A stretch of DNA of 64,000 bases from Chitinophagaceae bacterium (lineage in GTDB: Bacteria; Bacteroidota; Bacteroidia; Chitinophagales; Chitinophagaceae), in assembly GCA_019752295.1 (NCBI GenBank), contig JAIEMK010000050.1, forward strand, positions 78,569 through 142,568, in the 5' to 3' direction. Every line of letters starts with the position of its first letter. The stretch's first letter is position 1. The position numbers and the translations under genes were made by a program. Positions 32,628 through 42,717 of the stretch are shown one piece after another. Under the pieces are notes generated by a model, which saw only the letters and a list, made by a program, of their open reading frames with translations, was not told the origin of the DNA and did not search any database.

Positions 32628-34880
32628 ATGAGTGCTTTTGCAGCTTTAATCAGTGCCAAATTAAATATCCGTGTTACACAAGTAGAAGCAGTTCTTTCTT
32701 TATTAAACGAAGCGGCTACAGTGCCTTTCATTGCCCGATACAGAAAAGATAAAACGGGGGGCTTGGATGAAGTGCAGATTCAACAAATTCAGGATGAGTC
32801 TAAATTATTTAAAGAATTCTACGACAGAAAATTGTTTATTGAAAAAACAATAACTGAACAAAATAAAATGACGGATGAGCTGCAGAAAAAACTGGATGCT
32901 GCAAGCAATATTGCCGAACTGGAAGATATTTATCTGCCTTTTAAGCCAAAGCGTAAAACCAAAGCACAAACGGCTCGCGAAAACGGTTTGGAGCCCCTTG
33001 CTCTATGGCTGCTCGAACAGCAGCAGAATGCTGTTCTGGAAGAAGCTTCGAAATTTATCAACGACAATATTAAAACCTCCGAAGAAGCTTTGCAGGGAGC
33101 AAGAGATATTGTTGCTGAGATGGTAAATGAAGATGCATTGGTGAGAGCAAAACTGAGAAAGCTTTTTGAAGATGTGGCGCAATTACAAAGTAAAGTGCTT
33201 ACTGGAAAGGAGGCTGAGGGAATTAAGTATAAAGACTATTTCGAATTTTCGGAGCCTATTTCAAAAATTCCATCGCATAGAATACTGGCCATTTTAAGAG
33301 GTTTTTTAGAAGGGTTTTTAAGAATGAGTATTCAGCCTTTTGAAGAAGACGCTATTGCATTGATTGAGCCACTTTACTGCAAGGGAATGACAGAAGCAGG
33401 AGATCAGGTAAAGAAAGCAATCAAAGATGCCTATCGCAGATTATTGCAACCCAGTCTTGAATCGGAATTTAGATCGGCGTTGAAACAAAAAGCAGATGAA
33501 GAAGCCATTTCGGTATTTGCCGAAAATCTTCGACAATTATTATTAAGTGCACCACTTGGCAGTAAAAGGGTTTTAGCAATCGACCCTGGATATCGCACAG
33601 GTTGTAAAGTGGTATGTTTGGATGAAAAAGGAGAATTACAAAAAACAGATCTGATTTATATTCATGAGTTGAACCGTTTATACGATAGTGAGTACAAAAT
33701 AAAAGAACTGGTTAAGCAATATCAGATCGAAACAATTGCAATTGGAGATGGTACTGCAGGAAGAGAAACAGAACAGTTTATTAAAAAAATGGGATTAGGC
33801 CTGCCAATTTTTTTGGTTAATGAAGATGGCGCTTCCATTTATTCTGCATCAGAAATTGCGAGAGAAGAATTTCCTGATCAGGACATTACTGTAAGAGGTT
33901 CCGTAAGCATTGGACGAAGGTTGATGGACCCACTGGCAGAGCTGGTTAAGATCGATCCAAAAAGCATTGGCGTGGGACAATATCAGCACGATGTAAATCA
34001 GTTTCGTTTAAAAGAAAAATTGGATCAAACCGTTATCAGTTGCGTAAATAGCGTAGGTGTAAATTTGAATACAGCGAGCAAGCACTTGCTGAGTTACGTA
34101 AGTGGTATTGGAGCAGGACTTGCTGAAAATATTGTTCGATATCGTTCTGAGATAGGAAAGTTTTCCGACAGAAATCAGTTACTAAAAGTTCCCCGATTAG
34201 GGGGTAAAGCTTTTGAACAGTGCGCCGGTTTTTTGCGCATACCAGATGCAATAAATCCACTCGACAAAACTTCGGTACACCCCGAAGCATATGAACTGGT
34301 AGAAAAAATGGGAGCAGATCTGGGAACAGATATTAAAAGTTTGATTACGAATAACATTGCACTTAGTAATATCGATCCAAAGAAATATGTTTCGGAAAAA
34401 CTGGGAGAATTAACCATTCGCGATATTCTGAACGAATTAAAAAAACCGGGACTGGATCCACGTTCTGAATTGGAAGAATTCGAATATGCCGGGATTTATA
34501 AGATCGAAGACGTGCAAGCAGGAATGATAGTGCCAGGCGTTGTAACGAATATTACACGCTTTGGTGCATTTGTTGACATTGGAGTTAAACAAGATGGGTT
34601 GGTGCACGTAAGCGAAATCTCGCACCAATATATTACCGACCCTAATGAGGTGTTGAAACTAAATGATAAGGTGCATGTAAAAGTAACTGAAGTAGATATT
34701 GCACGCAAACGCATTGCGCTTTCTATTAAGCAAACACAGGAAGCGCCTGCGAGAACGCAAAGAGCAAACAGATCCATTTCTTCAAATGCTGCAAAACCTG
34801 CTCCAAGAAAAGAACCAGAAATCGCCGACCTGAGTGTTAATGATGCTTTGGCTTTATTAAAAAAGAAGTTTGGAAAATAA
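32628..34880 (+). CDS. tex: Tex-family RNA-binding protein
   Basis: A 750-residue protein with the Tex architecture: an N-terminal helical HTH region, a YqgF/RNase H-like domain (VLAIDPGYRTGCKVVCLDEKGEL near 317-339), a helix-hairpin-helix region (KHLLSYVSGIGAGLAENIVRY, FLRIPDAINPLDKTSVHPEAYE) and a C-terminal S1 domain (about 635-705, VTNITRFGAFVDIGVKQDGLVHVSEIS). Tex binds nucleic acid and has been linked to transcription and stress tolerance in other bacteria. Monocistronic by position. Confidence 0.9.
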   Translation: MSAFAALISAKLNIRVTQVEAVLSLLNEAATVPFIARYRKDKTGGLDEVQIQQIQDESKLFKEFYDRKLFIEKTITEQNKMTDELQKKLDAASNIAELEDIYLPFKPKRKTKAQTARENGLEPLALWLLEQQQNAVLEEASKFINDNIKTSEEALQGARDIVAEMVNEDALVRAKLRKLFEDVAQLQSKVLTGKEAEGIKYKDYFEFSEPISKIPSHRILAILRGFLEGFLRMSIQPFEEDAIALIEPLYCKGMTEAGDQVKKAIKDAYRRLLQPSLESEFRSALKQKADEEAISVFAENLRQLLLSAPLGSKRVLAIDPGYRTGCKVVCLDEKGELQKTDLIYIHELNRLYDSEYKIKELVKQYQIETIAIGDGTAGRETEQFIKKMGLGLPIFLVNEDGASIYSASEIAREEFPDQDITVRGSVSIGRRLMDPLAELVKIDPKSIGVGQYQHDVNQFRLKEKLDQTVISCVNSVGVNLNTASKHLLSYVSGIGAGLAENIVRYRSEIGKFSDRNQLLKVPRLGGKAFEQCAGFLRIPDAINPLDKTSVHPEAYELVEKMGADLGTDIKSLITNNIALSNIDPKKYVSEKLGELTIRDILNELKKPGLDPRSELEEFEYAGIYKIEDVQAGMIVPGVVTNITRFGAFVDIGVKQDGLVHVSEISHQYITDPNEVLKLNDKVHVKVTEVDIARKRIALSIKQTQEAPARTQRANRSISSNAAKPAPRKEPEIADLSVNDALALLKKKFGK

Positions 34881-34951
34881 GTATCTAAAGTTTTAGAACT
34901 AGTCGGGCAAACAAAATAAATCCTTACCTTGATTCATTAAATAATAGTTAT

Positions 34952-35482
34952 ATGAGGACTGTTTTAGGAGTTATTTTTTTTAGTATTTCTTTTTTTGCCG
35001 GAGCCCAGAATAAATTAAATCCTGTGATTGCGGATTTTGGTTCGGTGTACGCTGTTCCGTTCGCCGTTGAAAAGCCTGATCCGAATTTGAAATATAAAAT
35101 TCTGGTGGATGTGAATACCGGTACCGATAAACCGGAATTGGTTAATGAGAGTTTGGAGAACGTTGCCAGAATTGTGAACCTGCATGCGCTGGGAAATGTG
35201 TCGGATAAAAATCTGGAACTTGCCCTTGTATTGCACGGCCCGGCTGTGTTTAATATTATGAACAACGAAGCGTACAAACAAAAATTCTCCGTTAATAATC
35301 CCAATCTTCCATTGTTTACCGCTTTGAAAAAGGCCGGCGTAAAAATATTCGTGTGCGGACAAACACTATTTAAAAGAAATATAAACCCGCAGCAACTTGC
35401 ACCAGAGGCAATGGTTGCACTTTCAGCAATTACAACAATTACTACCTATAGCCAAAAGGGGTTTACTGTACTGAAATATTAA
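34952..35482 (+). CDS. Exported DsrE-family protein
   Basis: A 176-residue protein with a signal peptide (about 1-18, ending FAGA). The rest fits the DsrE/DsrF/YchN fold: LKYKILVDVNTGTDKPEL, NLELALVLHGPAV, LKKAGVKIFVCGQTLF and TITTYSQKGFTVL. A conserved cysteine sits in VCGQ. Cytoplasmic DsrE members carry persulfide sulfur. Exported ones in Bacteroidota have unknown roles. It is followed by a histidine kinase gene after 91 bp, with no evident shared promoter. Confidence 0.75.
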   Translation: MRTVLGVIFFSISFFAGAQNKLNPVIADFGSVYAVPFAVEKPDPNLKYKILVDVNTGTDKPELVNESLENVARIVNLHALGNVSDKNLELALVLHGPAVFNIMNNEAYKQKFSVNNPNLPLFTALKKAGVKIFVCGQTLFKRNINPQQLAPEAMVALSAITTITTYSQKGFTVLKY

Positions 35483-35573
35483 AAAGAGTAAGCATAAAAT
35501 TTCCTAAATTGGCTATTAAAGAGCTTCCCGCTACTATATTTTTGTTTGATGTTTCTGGACTGATGTGAATAAT

Positions 35574-38288
35574 ATGGTAAAAAACGATTTTTTAAAAGGA
35601 GAAAAATTAGCAGAGGATTCAAATCTGAAAAACCTGATAGAACTGGTAGATCAGATTTTTGAAATGCCTGTATTAATTTTGAGCCTGACTGAAAAAGAAA
35701 GGTTGAACTACCTATATATTAAGGGTATTGATTTCTCCGACATACCCGATGATTGCTACTTAACCAACCTCATTGCTGCCAAAAAAGATTTATTTATTTA
35801 TCCCGATCACTCTGCAGATACCGGATTTACTAGCAGTCAATTTAAAATTGGACTTCGGCATTTGCAATTTTATTGTGGAATTCCTTTGTTTGGTCCCATG
35901 GGGAATATGATTGGCTTTTTAGAAATGGGAGATTTTGAAAAAAGAGACTTTACAGAAAAGCAGATTGGTTTATTCCGAAAAACAACATTTCAAATTTCGG
36001 AGCAAATTGCCCGATCGGTAAAAGATGCTTTATTGAAAATTGGTTTTGCTGAACCTGTAGAAACCAAAAAAATTTCTGGCTTTGATGCATCAAATCTTTT
36101 GACTCTATTTAACAATGCACCCATGGCCATGTTAATAGCACGCCCTAAAGATGGTTTGATTATAATGGTTAACAAGGAACTTGAAAAATTAGCTGAAACT
36201 GATGCCGCAGAACTGGTAGGAAAATTTACGCCCGACTTTTATGCCCGTGAATCGGACAGGGACAAGTTTTTTGCATTGATGCAAGCCAATGGAAATGTAA
36301 AAGATCTGGAAATTAGCCTCAAACGCAAAGACGGAACTATCGGAGACTGTTTAATTTCTTCAGAGTTGATTAATTTGGAAGGAGAAACCATGTTGTTGTC
36401 GGGTTATGTTGACATAACAGAACGAAAACTTGCCGAAGCTTTGCTCAAGCAGAATGAGGAACGCTTTCGATTTTTATATAACAGAACTCCGGTGATGTTG
36501 CATTCATTGGACGCTGAGGGAAATTTTGTAAGCGTTAGCGATTATTGGCTTGCCAAATTAGGGTATCAGCGCGTGCAGGTGATTGGTAAAAATATAGACC
36601 ATTTTTTTACAAAGGCTTCTGTGGAAGATACCATCACCAATAGAATCCCCGAGCTTAACAAACGAGGTTATGATTTTGATATTCCTTATCAGGTGATTAA
36701 AAGGAGTGGAGAAATTATGGATGTGTTGGTGTCAACGATAGTAGAAAAATCGCCACAAAGCAATGATCTACGCTATCTAGCTGTGATGCAAGATATCACT
36801 GAAAGAAAAAGAGTAGATGAGGCATTACAAAAATCGGAAGACAATCTTCGAACCGTTTTTGAAAATACCAATATTGGTTATGCTTTATTGGATGTAGATC
36901 TCTTCATTTTATCGTTCAATCAGGTGATGCAAAAATTTGCTCAGGATGATTTACATAAAACCCTCTATGTACATACTTTTTCTATTCTGTATTTCACTGA
37001 AGCCCGTCAGCAAGCCATTCAACAATCCATGAATGCGGTGTTAAAAGGCGAAACGGTGATATATGAGATCAATTATATACAACCAGATGGAACAGACAGG
37101 TGGTATAGGATGAACATGTTCCCTGTATTCAATAAACATTCTGAAGCCGCTGGAATTATTATGGCTATTGAAGATATCAACGATAATAAGTTGAAGGAAC
37201 TGCAATTGAATAAAATTGTAAAAGAAATTACCGACTATAAATTGGCTTTAGATGAATCTTCTATCGTATTGATCACAAACGAAAGCGGAATCATTACCTA
37301 TGCAAACGACAATTGTCTAAATGTTTCTCAATATAGCAGAGATGAGTTATTGGGTCAGGACTTAAAATATTTAAATTCCGGATATCATAGCAAAGAATTT
37401 TTCAAGGAAATGTGGAGGACGATCAATAATGGAGAGATTTGGAAAGGAGAGGTTAAAAATAAAAATAAACAGGGTAAATTCTTTTGGGTTGATTGCACCA
37501 TCGTTCCCTTTTTGGATAAGGATAATAAACCCTATCAGTTCATTTCAATTCAACGCGATATTACGATCAGCAAGAATGCTGAATTTGAATTGAACAAATC
37601 ATTCGGATTGGTTAATGAACAAAACAAAAGACTTTTAAATTTTTCCTACATTGTTTCGCATAATTTAAGGTCGCACACCAGCAATATTCTTTCCATCCTG
37701 AGTTTTTTAGAAAAAGAAGAATCTCCACTTGAAAGAAATGAGTTAATACAACATTTAAAAAGGGTAGCCCGCTCATTAAATGATACACTCTATAATTTAA
37801 ACGAAGTAGTATCCATCAGTAATAATATCAACCTGCTTATTGAGCCCCTCTGCCTGCACGACTACATTAATCAGGCAGCCAAAGTATTAGGTGAACAAAT
37901 CAATCAAAAAAACGCCTTGATCCAGAATCAGGTTGCTCCCGATTTAATGGTCAACTATAACCCTGCTTATCTCGAAAGTATTGTACTCAATTTTATTTCT
38001 AATGCAATTAAATACAGTCACCCCGAAAGACAACCAGTTGTAGAAGTATCGGTTTTAAATGAATCTGGTAAAACGGTTTTACAAATCGCCGATAATGGTA
38101 TTGGTATCGATATGAAACGAAATCGGGATAAACTTTTTGGGATGTATAAAACTTTTAATAACAATCCCGATGCAAGAGGAATTGGACTTTTTATTACAAA
38201 AAATCAGATCGATGCGATGGGTGGTACCGTAACGGTTGAAAGTGAGTTGGGCAAAGGAACCTGCTTTAAAATTTATATTAATCAATAA
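35574..38288 (+). CDS. Multi-PAS sensor histidine kinase
   Basis: A 904-residue protein from the ATG at 35574 (a GTG 9 bp upstream is possible). It has no transmembrane helix and is therefore probably cytoplasmic. It contains an N-terminal GAF-like region (about 1-155), then four PAS modules (about 170-280, 290-410, 420-540, 555-680) separated by linkers of the ITERKRVDEALQKSE type. The transmitter follows, with H-box S-H696-N-L-R-S and an ATPase domain (N-box NFISNAIKYS, G1 DNGIGID, G2 GIGLFIT). It presumably signals redox, light or small-molecule changes sensed by the PAS modules. No response regulator is adjacent. Confidence 0.9.
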   Translation: MVKNDFLKGEKLAEDSNLKNLIELVDQIFEMPVLILSLTEKERLNYLYIKGIDFSDIPDDCYLTNLIAAKKDLFIYPDHSADTGFTSSQFKIGLRHLQFYCGIPLFGPMGNMIGFLEMGDFEKRDFTEKQIGLFRKTTFQISEQIARSVKDALLKIGFAEPVETKKISGFDASNLLTLFNNAPMAMLIARPKDGLIIMVNKELEKLAETDAAELVGKFTPDFYARESDRDKFFALMQANGNVKDLEISLKRKDGTIGDCLISSELINLEGETMLLSGYVDITERKLAEALLKQNEERFRFLYNRTPVMLHSLDAEGNFVSVSDYWLAKLGYQRVQVIGKNIDHFFTKASVEDTITNRIPELNKRGYDFDIPYQVIKRSGEIMDVLVSTIVEKSPQSNDLRYLAVMQDITERKRVDEALQKSEDNLRTVFENTNIGYALLDVDLFILSFNQVMQKFAQDDLHKTLYVHTFSILYFTEARQQAIQQSMNAVLKGETVIYEINYIQPDGTDRWYRMNMFPVFNKHSEAAGIIMAIEDINDNKLKELQLNKIVKEITDYKLALDESSIVLITNESGIITYANDNCLNVSQYSRDELLGQDLKYLNSGYHSKEFFKEMWRTINNGEIWKGEVKNKNKQGKFFWVDCTIVPFLDKDNKPYQFISIQRDITISKNAEFELNKSFGLVNEQNKRLLNFSYIVSHNLRSHTSNILSILSFLEKEESPLERNELIQHLKRVARSLNDTLYNLNEVVSISNNINLLIEPLCLHDYINQAAKVLGEQINQKNALIQNQVAPDLMVNYNPAYLESIVLNFISNAIKYSHPERQPVVEVSVLNESGKTVLQIADNGIGIDMKRNRDKLFGMYKTFNNNPDARGIGLFITKNQIDAMGGTVTVESELGKGTCFKIYINQ

Positions 38289-38299
38289 CTGTGATGCAT

Positions 38300-38327
38300 A
38301 AAAAACCGCCTATTTCAGCGGTTTTTT
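38300..38327. terminator. Bidirectional terminator between histidine kinase and ALDH genes
   Basis: AAAAACCGC (38301-38309) pairs with GCGGTTTTT (38318-38326) around an 8-base loop, with T/A runs on both sides. It ends the kinase gene (+) and the aldehyde dehydrogenase gene (-). Confidence 0.85.
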
Positions 38328-38344
38328 ATATGCAACAAGTTGAT

Positions 38345-39868
38345 CTAAAAATCAAATTTAATTCCTTGCGCCAGCGGAAGTTGATCGCTCCAGTTAATTG
38401 TGTTGGTTTGCCTGCGCATATACGCTTTCCAAGCGTCGCTGCCACTTTCTCTACCACCGCCCGTTTCTTTTTCTCCCCCAAAAGCACCGCCAATCTCGGC
38501 CCCACTGGTACCAATATTTACATTTGCAATACCACAATCGCTACCACTATGCGATAAGAATTTTTCGGATTCACGCATGTTTAAAGTCATGATGGAAGAC
38601 GATAAACCTTGTGGTACACCATTTTGAATTGCTATGGCTTCTTCAATGGTACTGTATTTCATCAGATACAAAATAGGCGCGAATGTTTCGTGTTGTACAA
38701 TTCCATATTCGTTCTTTGCTTCTGCAATGCAGGGTGTTACATAGCAACCACTTTCATAACCTGCACCTTGCAATAGCTTTCCTTCAACAATAAACTTGCA
38801 GCCCTGTTCTTTGGCTTTTTCTATGGCGTTCAGATACATATTTACTGCATCTGTATCGATTAAAGGACCCATATGATTTTGTGTATTCAGTGGGTCACCA
38901 ATGCGAATCTGACCATATGCTTTAACCAACTTTTCTTTAAAATTTTCATATACTTTTTCGTGTATAATCAGACGACGTGTGCTCGTACAACGTTGGCCGG
39001 CGGTACCAACAGCTCCAAATAAAGCGGCAACCAACGACATATCCAAATCAGCGTGCTCTGAAATAAGGATAGCATTATTTCCTCCTAATTCCAAAATGGT
39101 TTTCCCGAGTCTGGCACCTACCGCTGCACCAACTGCTTTGCCCATTCTGGTACTGCCAGTGGCCGAAATTAAAGGAATCCTTGTATCGTTACTCATCCAT
39201 TCCCCAAGCTCTCTATCCCCCTGAGCCAATGAATTAACACCCTCTGGAACTTGGTTCTTCTTAAATACTTCTGAAACAATATTTTGAACAGCAATACCGC
39301 ACAAAGGCGTTTTTTCGCTGGGCTTCCATACCGTTGTGTTTCCGCAAACCCAAGCCAGAGCAGCATTCCAGCTCCATACAGCTACCGGAAAATTGAAGGC
39401 CGAAATAATTCCTACAATCCCTAGTGGATGCCACTGCTCATACATTCTGTGTGAAGGACGCTCGCTATGCATGGTTAGCCCATAAAGTTGACGTGAAAGT
39501 CCTACCGCAAAATCACAGATGTCGATCATCTCCTGCACTTCGCCCATTCCTTCCTGTAAACTCTTTCCCATCTCATAACTCACTAATTTTCCCAGTGGCT
39601 CTTTCGATTTTCTAAGTGCTTCACCTACCTGACGCACAATTTCACCTCTTTTTGGAGCAGGCCAATTCCTCCATTCCAGAAATGCGGACTGTGCAGTTTG
39701 TATAATCGTTTCGTAAGAATCTTTATCTGTTGTTTGTACGCTTGCAATCTTTTGTCCGTTTACTGGCGAGAAGGAGTTGATACCGGTACCATTACTTTTG
39801 ATCCATTTTGTTCCAGTAGAAACGCCTTTGTTTTCAGGGAGTACTCCCAGCTCATTTAAAAAATCCAT
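38345..39868 (-). CDS. ALDH7-family aldehyde dehydrogenase (aminoadipate-semialdehyde type)
   Basis: A 507-residue protein. The ATG at 39868 is used because the upstream frame lacks conserved sequence and a TACCTTTG box lies just before it. The sequence matches antiquitin/ALDH7A1-like features throughout: NELGVLPENKGV, PAPKRGEIVRQVGEAL, GEVQEMIDICDFAVGLSRQLYG, LELGGNNAILISEHADL, the catalytic Cys in GQRCTSTRRL, and GSDCGIANVNIGTSGAEIGGAFGGEKETGGGRESGSDAWK. Known members oxidise 2-aminoadipate 6-semialdehyde in lysine catabolism, using NAD+. Closely similar family members can act on other aldehydes. No other lysine-degradation gene is visible here, so the substrate is inferred from family only. 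Confidence 0.9.
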   Translation of the reverse strand: MDFLNELGVLPENKGVSTGTKWIKSNGTGINSFSPVNGQKIASVQTTDKDSYETIIQTAQSAFLEWRNWPAPKRGEIVRQVGEALRKSKEPLGKLVSYEMGKSLQEGMGEVQEMIDICDFAVGLSRQLYGLTMHSERPSHRMYEQWHPLGIVGIISAFNFPVAVWSWNAALAWVCGNTTVWKPSEKTPLCGIAVQNIVSEVFKKNQVPEGVNSLAQGDRELGEWMSNDTRIPLISATGSTRMGKAVGAAVGARLGKTILELGGNNAILISEHADLDMSLVAALFGAVGTAGQRCTSTRRLIIHEKVYENFKEKLVKAYGQIRIGDPLNTQNHMGPLIDTDAVNMYLNAIEKAKEQGCKFIVEGKLLQGAGYESGCYVTPCIAEAKNEYGIVQHETFAPILYLMKYSTIEEAIAIQNGVPQGLSSSIMTLNMRESEKFLSHSGSDCGIANVNIGTSGAEIGGAFGGEKETGGGRESGSDAWKAYMRRQTNTINWSDQLPLAQGIKFDF

Positions 39869-39882
39869 ACAATAAATTTTGT

Positions 39883-39890
39883 CAAAGGTA
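39883..39890 (-). promoter_or_regulatory. -7 promoter box TACCTTTG of the ALDH gene
   Basis: A TAnnTTTG match 14 bp upstream of the chosen ATG. It supports that start over upstream in-frame alternatives, which would lie on or before this box. Confidence 0.5.
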
Positions 39891-39941
39891 ATGGATAGAA
39901 ACAGTAAAGAGAGCCCTTGCCAGATAGGTTTATTACAATGC

Positions 39942-40637
39942 CTATTTTTGAGAAAGCGCCAGTAACTGGTCGTAAACATTACTATAACTACTTCCCACTG
40001 GAATTTCTTTGCCCGCAACCATTAATTTTGTTTTGCTGAATTTTTCGATTTTGTTAAGTGGCACAATGAAAGAACGATGAACGCGCACGAAATCTCTTGC
40101 AGGAAGTTTTTCCTGAATGCTTTTAAGGGTCATTAAAGTAAGCACGGGGTTGGGTTTGATATACAATTTAATATAGTCGTCCAGTGCTTCAATCAGGTCA
40201 ATATCTTTCAAATTCACCTTCATGATCTCGTAGTTCACTTTAATAAAAATCGAATTTAACTGGAGTTCCTGAGAGCTCAAAAACTCGATATATTCTTTGG
40301 CTTTATAAACACTTTTTAAAAAACGATCGTATTCAAAGGGCTTTAATAAATAATCGATGGCATCCACATTAAACCCCTCAACAGCAAAATCGCGAAAGGC
40401 GGTAGTAAATACTACGGGCGGTTTTTCGATAAGACTTTTATAAAACTGTAATCCATTTACATCGGGCATCTGAATGTCAAGAAACAGCAAATCAACTTTG
40501 TTTTGCTGGAGCCAGTTATTTGCTTCATCGGTATTGGTGAAAACCTTATCCAGTTGCAGGAAAGAAATTTTGCTGCAGTATTCATTAATTAGTTGCAGTG
40601 CCAACGGTTCATCATCAATTGCAATACAGTGTATCAT
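39942..40637 (-). CDS. LytTR-family response regulator
   Basis: A 231-residue protein. The receiver domain (about 1-120) has the phosphoacceptor in LLFLDIQMPDVNG, a conserved Thr in VVFTTA and Lys in YLLKPF. The C-terminal LytTR DNA-binding domain (about 135-230) reads DIDLIEALDDYIKLYIK and HRSFIVPLNKIEKF. It acts with the LytS-type kinase encoded just upstream: the two frames overlap by 4 bp (ATGA). The target genes are unknown. Confidence 0.92.
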   Translation of the reverse strand: MIHCIAIDDEPLALQLINEYCSKISFLQLDKVFTNTDEANNWLQQNKVDLLFLDIQMPDVNGLQFYKSLIEKPPVVFTTAFRDFAVEGFNVDAIDYLLKPFEYDRFLKSVYKAKEYIEFLSSQELQLNSIFIKVNYEIMKVNLKDIDLIEALDDYIKLYIKPNPVLTLMTLKSIQEKLPARDFVRVHRSFIVPLNKIEKFSKTKLMVAGKEIPVGSSYSNVYDQLLALSQK

Positions 40638-41710
40638 GATATTTGAATCTCTAAATGAACATAATAATTGTTTTCTGAAATGCTGCTGGTTAAACTATGC
40701 TTACCGGGGTACATCAACTCCAGTCTTCGTTTCACGTTATTGATACCAATACCCGTATTTTCAGGCAGATTGTTTTCGGAAGTAACAATAAAGTTTATTA
40801 CAGTTAATTTGATGGCATTTGCCGTTACTTCCAGCAGGATTTGGATAGTGGACTCATGCTTTGTACTGATCCCATACTTAAACGCATTTTCAACAATGGG
40901 AATGAATAATAAGGGAGCCACTAATTTGTTTTCAATAGTTCCCGTTGCCGTAAAAGAAACATGCGTTTTTTCCGTTAAACGAACCTGTTGTAATTCGATA
41001 TAATTATTAATAAAATCAACTTCGTTTTGAAGAGGAACCAGATTCTGATTGGTCTCTGTTAAAATATAACGCATAATCGAAGACAGCTTCATCACCGCCG
41101 GCGCCGTTTTTTCGCTTCGCACAATCGCCAATGAATATATATTATTCAGGGTATTGAAAAAGAAATGGGGATTGATCTGAGATTTAAGAAAAGATAACTC
41201 CGTATTAATTCTCTCACTTTCAGTTTCTTTTCTATGCTCCTCAATTTTTAACCACCTCTGAATAACCGCGATACAGGTTCCAACCGTAAACACCAGAAAA
41301 AAGATGGCTATATTAAATGGAGCAACTAATGGTCGTTTGTGGGGATGGCTTACGTTCCAATGATTGGGATCTGTAGCAGGACCAACCGGCCGAATATCAG
41401 GGCTGGCAATTAATCCCGCAAAATATTTTGGAACAAACAAAAAGAATAATAAGGTAAGCAATATTGTAAAAATATAGAGCCCCCATTTTTCCTTGATTAA
41501 TAATTTAGGGATGAGGATCTGCGTGTTTAAATAGTAAAAAAGAACCAGAAAGATATTGTTGCAAACAAGGGTAGCAATCATATGATCGCTCATGGTGAAA
41601 TTAGAGTCGTGCATCCTCGGAAAGAAAACCAAATAGGGTAGTGCAAAGAAGCAGGCCCATGCAGCAAGGTGTGCAATGAAAATGATTGTTTTTCGATTTT
41701 TGTTGATCAA
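40634..41710 (-). CDS. LytS-type membrane sensor histidine kinase
   Basis: A 358-residue protein with a TTG start at 41710 (no in-frame ATG precedes the first membrane segment). Four membrane segments (about 11-30, 44-65, 77-97, 130-150) are followed by a His_kinase domain of the LytS type with the H-box LKSQINPHFFFNTLNNIYSLA and a degenerate HATPase region (IPIVENAFKYG, TGIGINNVKRRLELMYPG). It probably phosphorylates the adjacent LytTR regulator. The signal is unknown. The short periplasmic loops argue for sensing within the membrane. Confidence 0.9.
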   Translation of the reverse strand: MINKNRKTIIFIAHLAAWACFFALPYLVFFPRMHDSNFTMSDHMIATLVCNNIFLVLFYYLNTQILIPKLLIKEKWGLYIFTILLTLLFFLFVPKYFAGLIASPDIRPVGPATDPNHWNVSHPHKRPLVAPFNIAIFFLVFTVGTCIAVIQRWLKIEEHRKETESERINTELSFLKSQINPHFFFNTLNNIYSLAIVRSEKTAPAVMKLSSIMRYILTETNQNLVPLQNEVDFINNYIELQQVRLTEKTHVSFTATGTIENKLVAPLLFIPIVENAFKYGISTKHESTIQILLEVTANAIKLTVINFIVTSENNLPENTGIGINNVKRRLELMYPGKHSLTSSISENNYYVHLEIQIS

Positions 41711-41880
41711 GTCTCTTATTTGATAGTTAAATTTAAACAGAATAATGGTCGGGATTGCATCTGATTATCAACTGCGCGAAAATATCGGATTCGTATTCTG
41801 CTAACCGGCTCAAATGTAGATCGCACTCATGCCACATAAAAAGAATATGGGTGAATGAATGACTGCTATCGGTGAACTAT

Positions 41881-42696
41881 TTAGTAGGATTCTGATTCGT
41901 TCGGAAAGTCCTTTGATTTTACATCCTGAATATATTGTTTAACAGCTCCATCAATCAACAGTTCCAGGTTCAGGTATTGTCTTAAAAAACGAGGCTTAAA
42001 CGAATTGTTGATCCCCAGCATATCATGCATTACCAAAACCTGCCCATCGCAATGAGTGCCTGCTCCGATACCAATCGTAGGAATGCTTAATGATTCGCTT
42101 ACTTCTTTGGCCAGTTTTGCGGGAATCTTTTCCAGTACAATTGCAAAGCATCCTGCTGCTTCCAACAGCTTTGCATCGTTTCTTAATTTTTCGGCCTCCA
42201 CTTCTTCTTTTGCTCTTACAGCATAAGTACCGAATTTGTAAATCGATTGTGGGGTAAGACCTAAATGCCCCATCACGGGAATGCCTGCCGAAACAATTCT
42301 TTTAATGCTGTCAACAATTTCTTCACCGCCTTCCATCTTCACTGAATGACAGCCAGTATCTTTCATAATCTTAATAGCCGATGCCAAAGCAATATCTGAA
42401 TTGGATTGATAAGAGCCAAATGGCATATCTACCACAACCAAACAACGTTCAATGGCACGTCTTACACATTGTGCATGATACACCATCTGATCCATTGTAA
42501 TTGTAACGGTTGTTTCATTTCCCGCCATTACATTACTGGCACTATCACCAACCAGTATTACATCAATCCCTGCCCGATCAAATAACTTTGCAAAAGAGTA
42601 ATCATATGCGGTGATCATTGAGATCTTCTCGCCCTTGCTTTTCATGGTCAGCAGAGTATGTGTGGTGATTTTTTTTAGATCATTATGAACAGACAT
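41881..42696 (-). CDS. panB: 3-methyl-2-oxobutanoate hydroxymethyltransferase
   Basis: A 271-residue protein of normal length. It makes ketopantoate from alpha-ketoisovalerate with methylene-tetrahydrofolate, the first committed step of pantothenate synthesis. Signatures include [50 protein letters not shown] and [24 protein letters not shown]. It is last in a minus-strand run behind ppx (21-bp gap), so it would be co-transcribed with the polyphosphate genes and panC/panD further upstream. Confidence 0.96.
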   Translation of the reverse strand: MSVHNDLKKITTHTLLTMKSKGEKISMITAYDYSFAKLFDRAGIDVILVGDSASNVMAGNETTVTITMDQMVYHAQCVRRAIERCLVVVDMPFGSYQSNSDIALASAIKIMKDTGCHSVKMEGGEEIVDSIKRIVSAGIPVMGHLGLTPQSIYKFGTYAVRAKEEVEAEKLRNDAKLLEAAGCFAIVLEKIPAKLAKEVSESLSIPTIGIGAGTHCDGQVLVMHDMLGINNSFKPRFLRQYLNLELLIDGAVKQYIQDVKSKDFPNESESY

Positions 42697-42717
42697 ATTG
42701 TTTGTTTTGATTGCTTA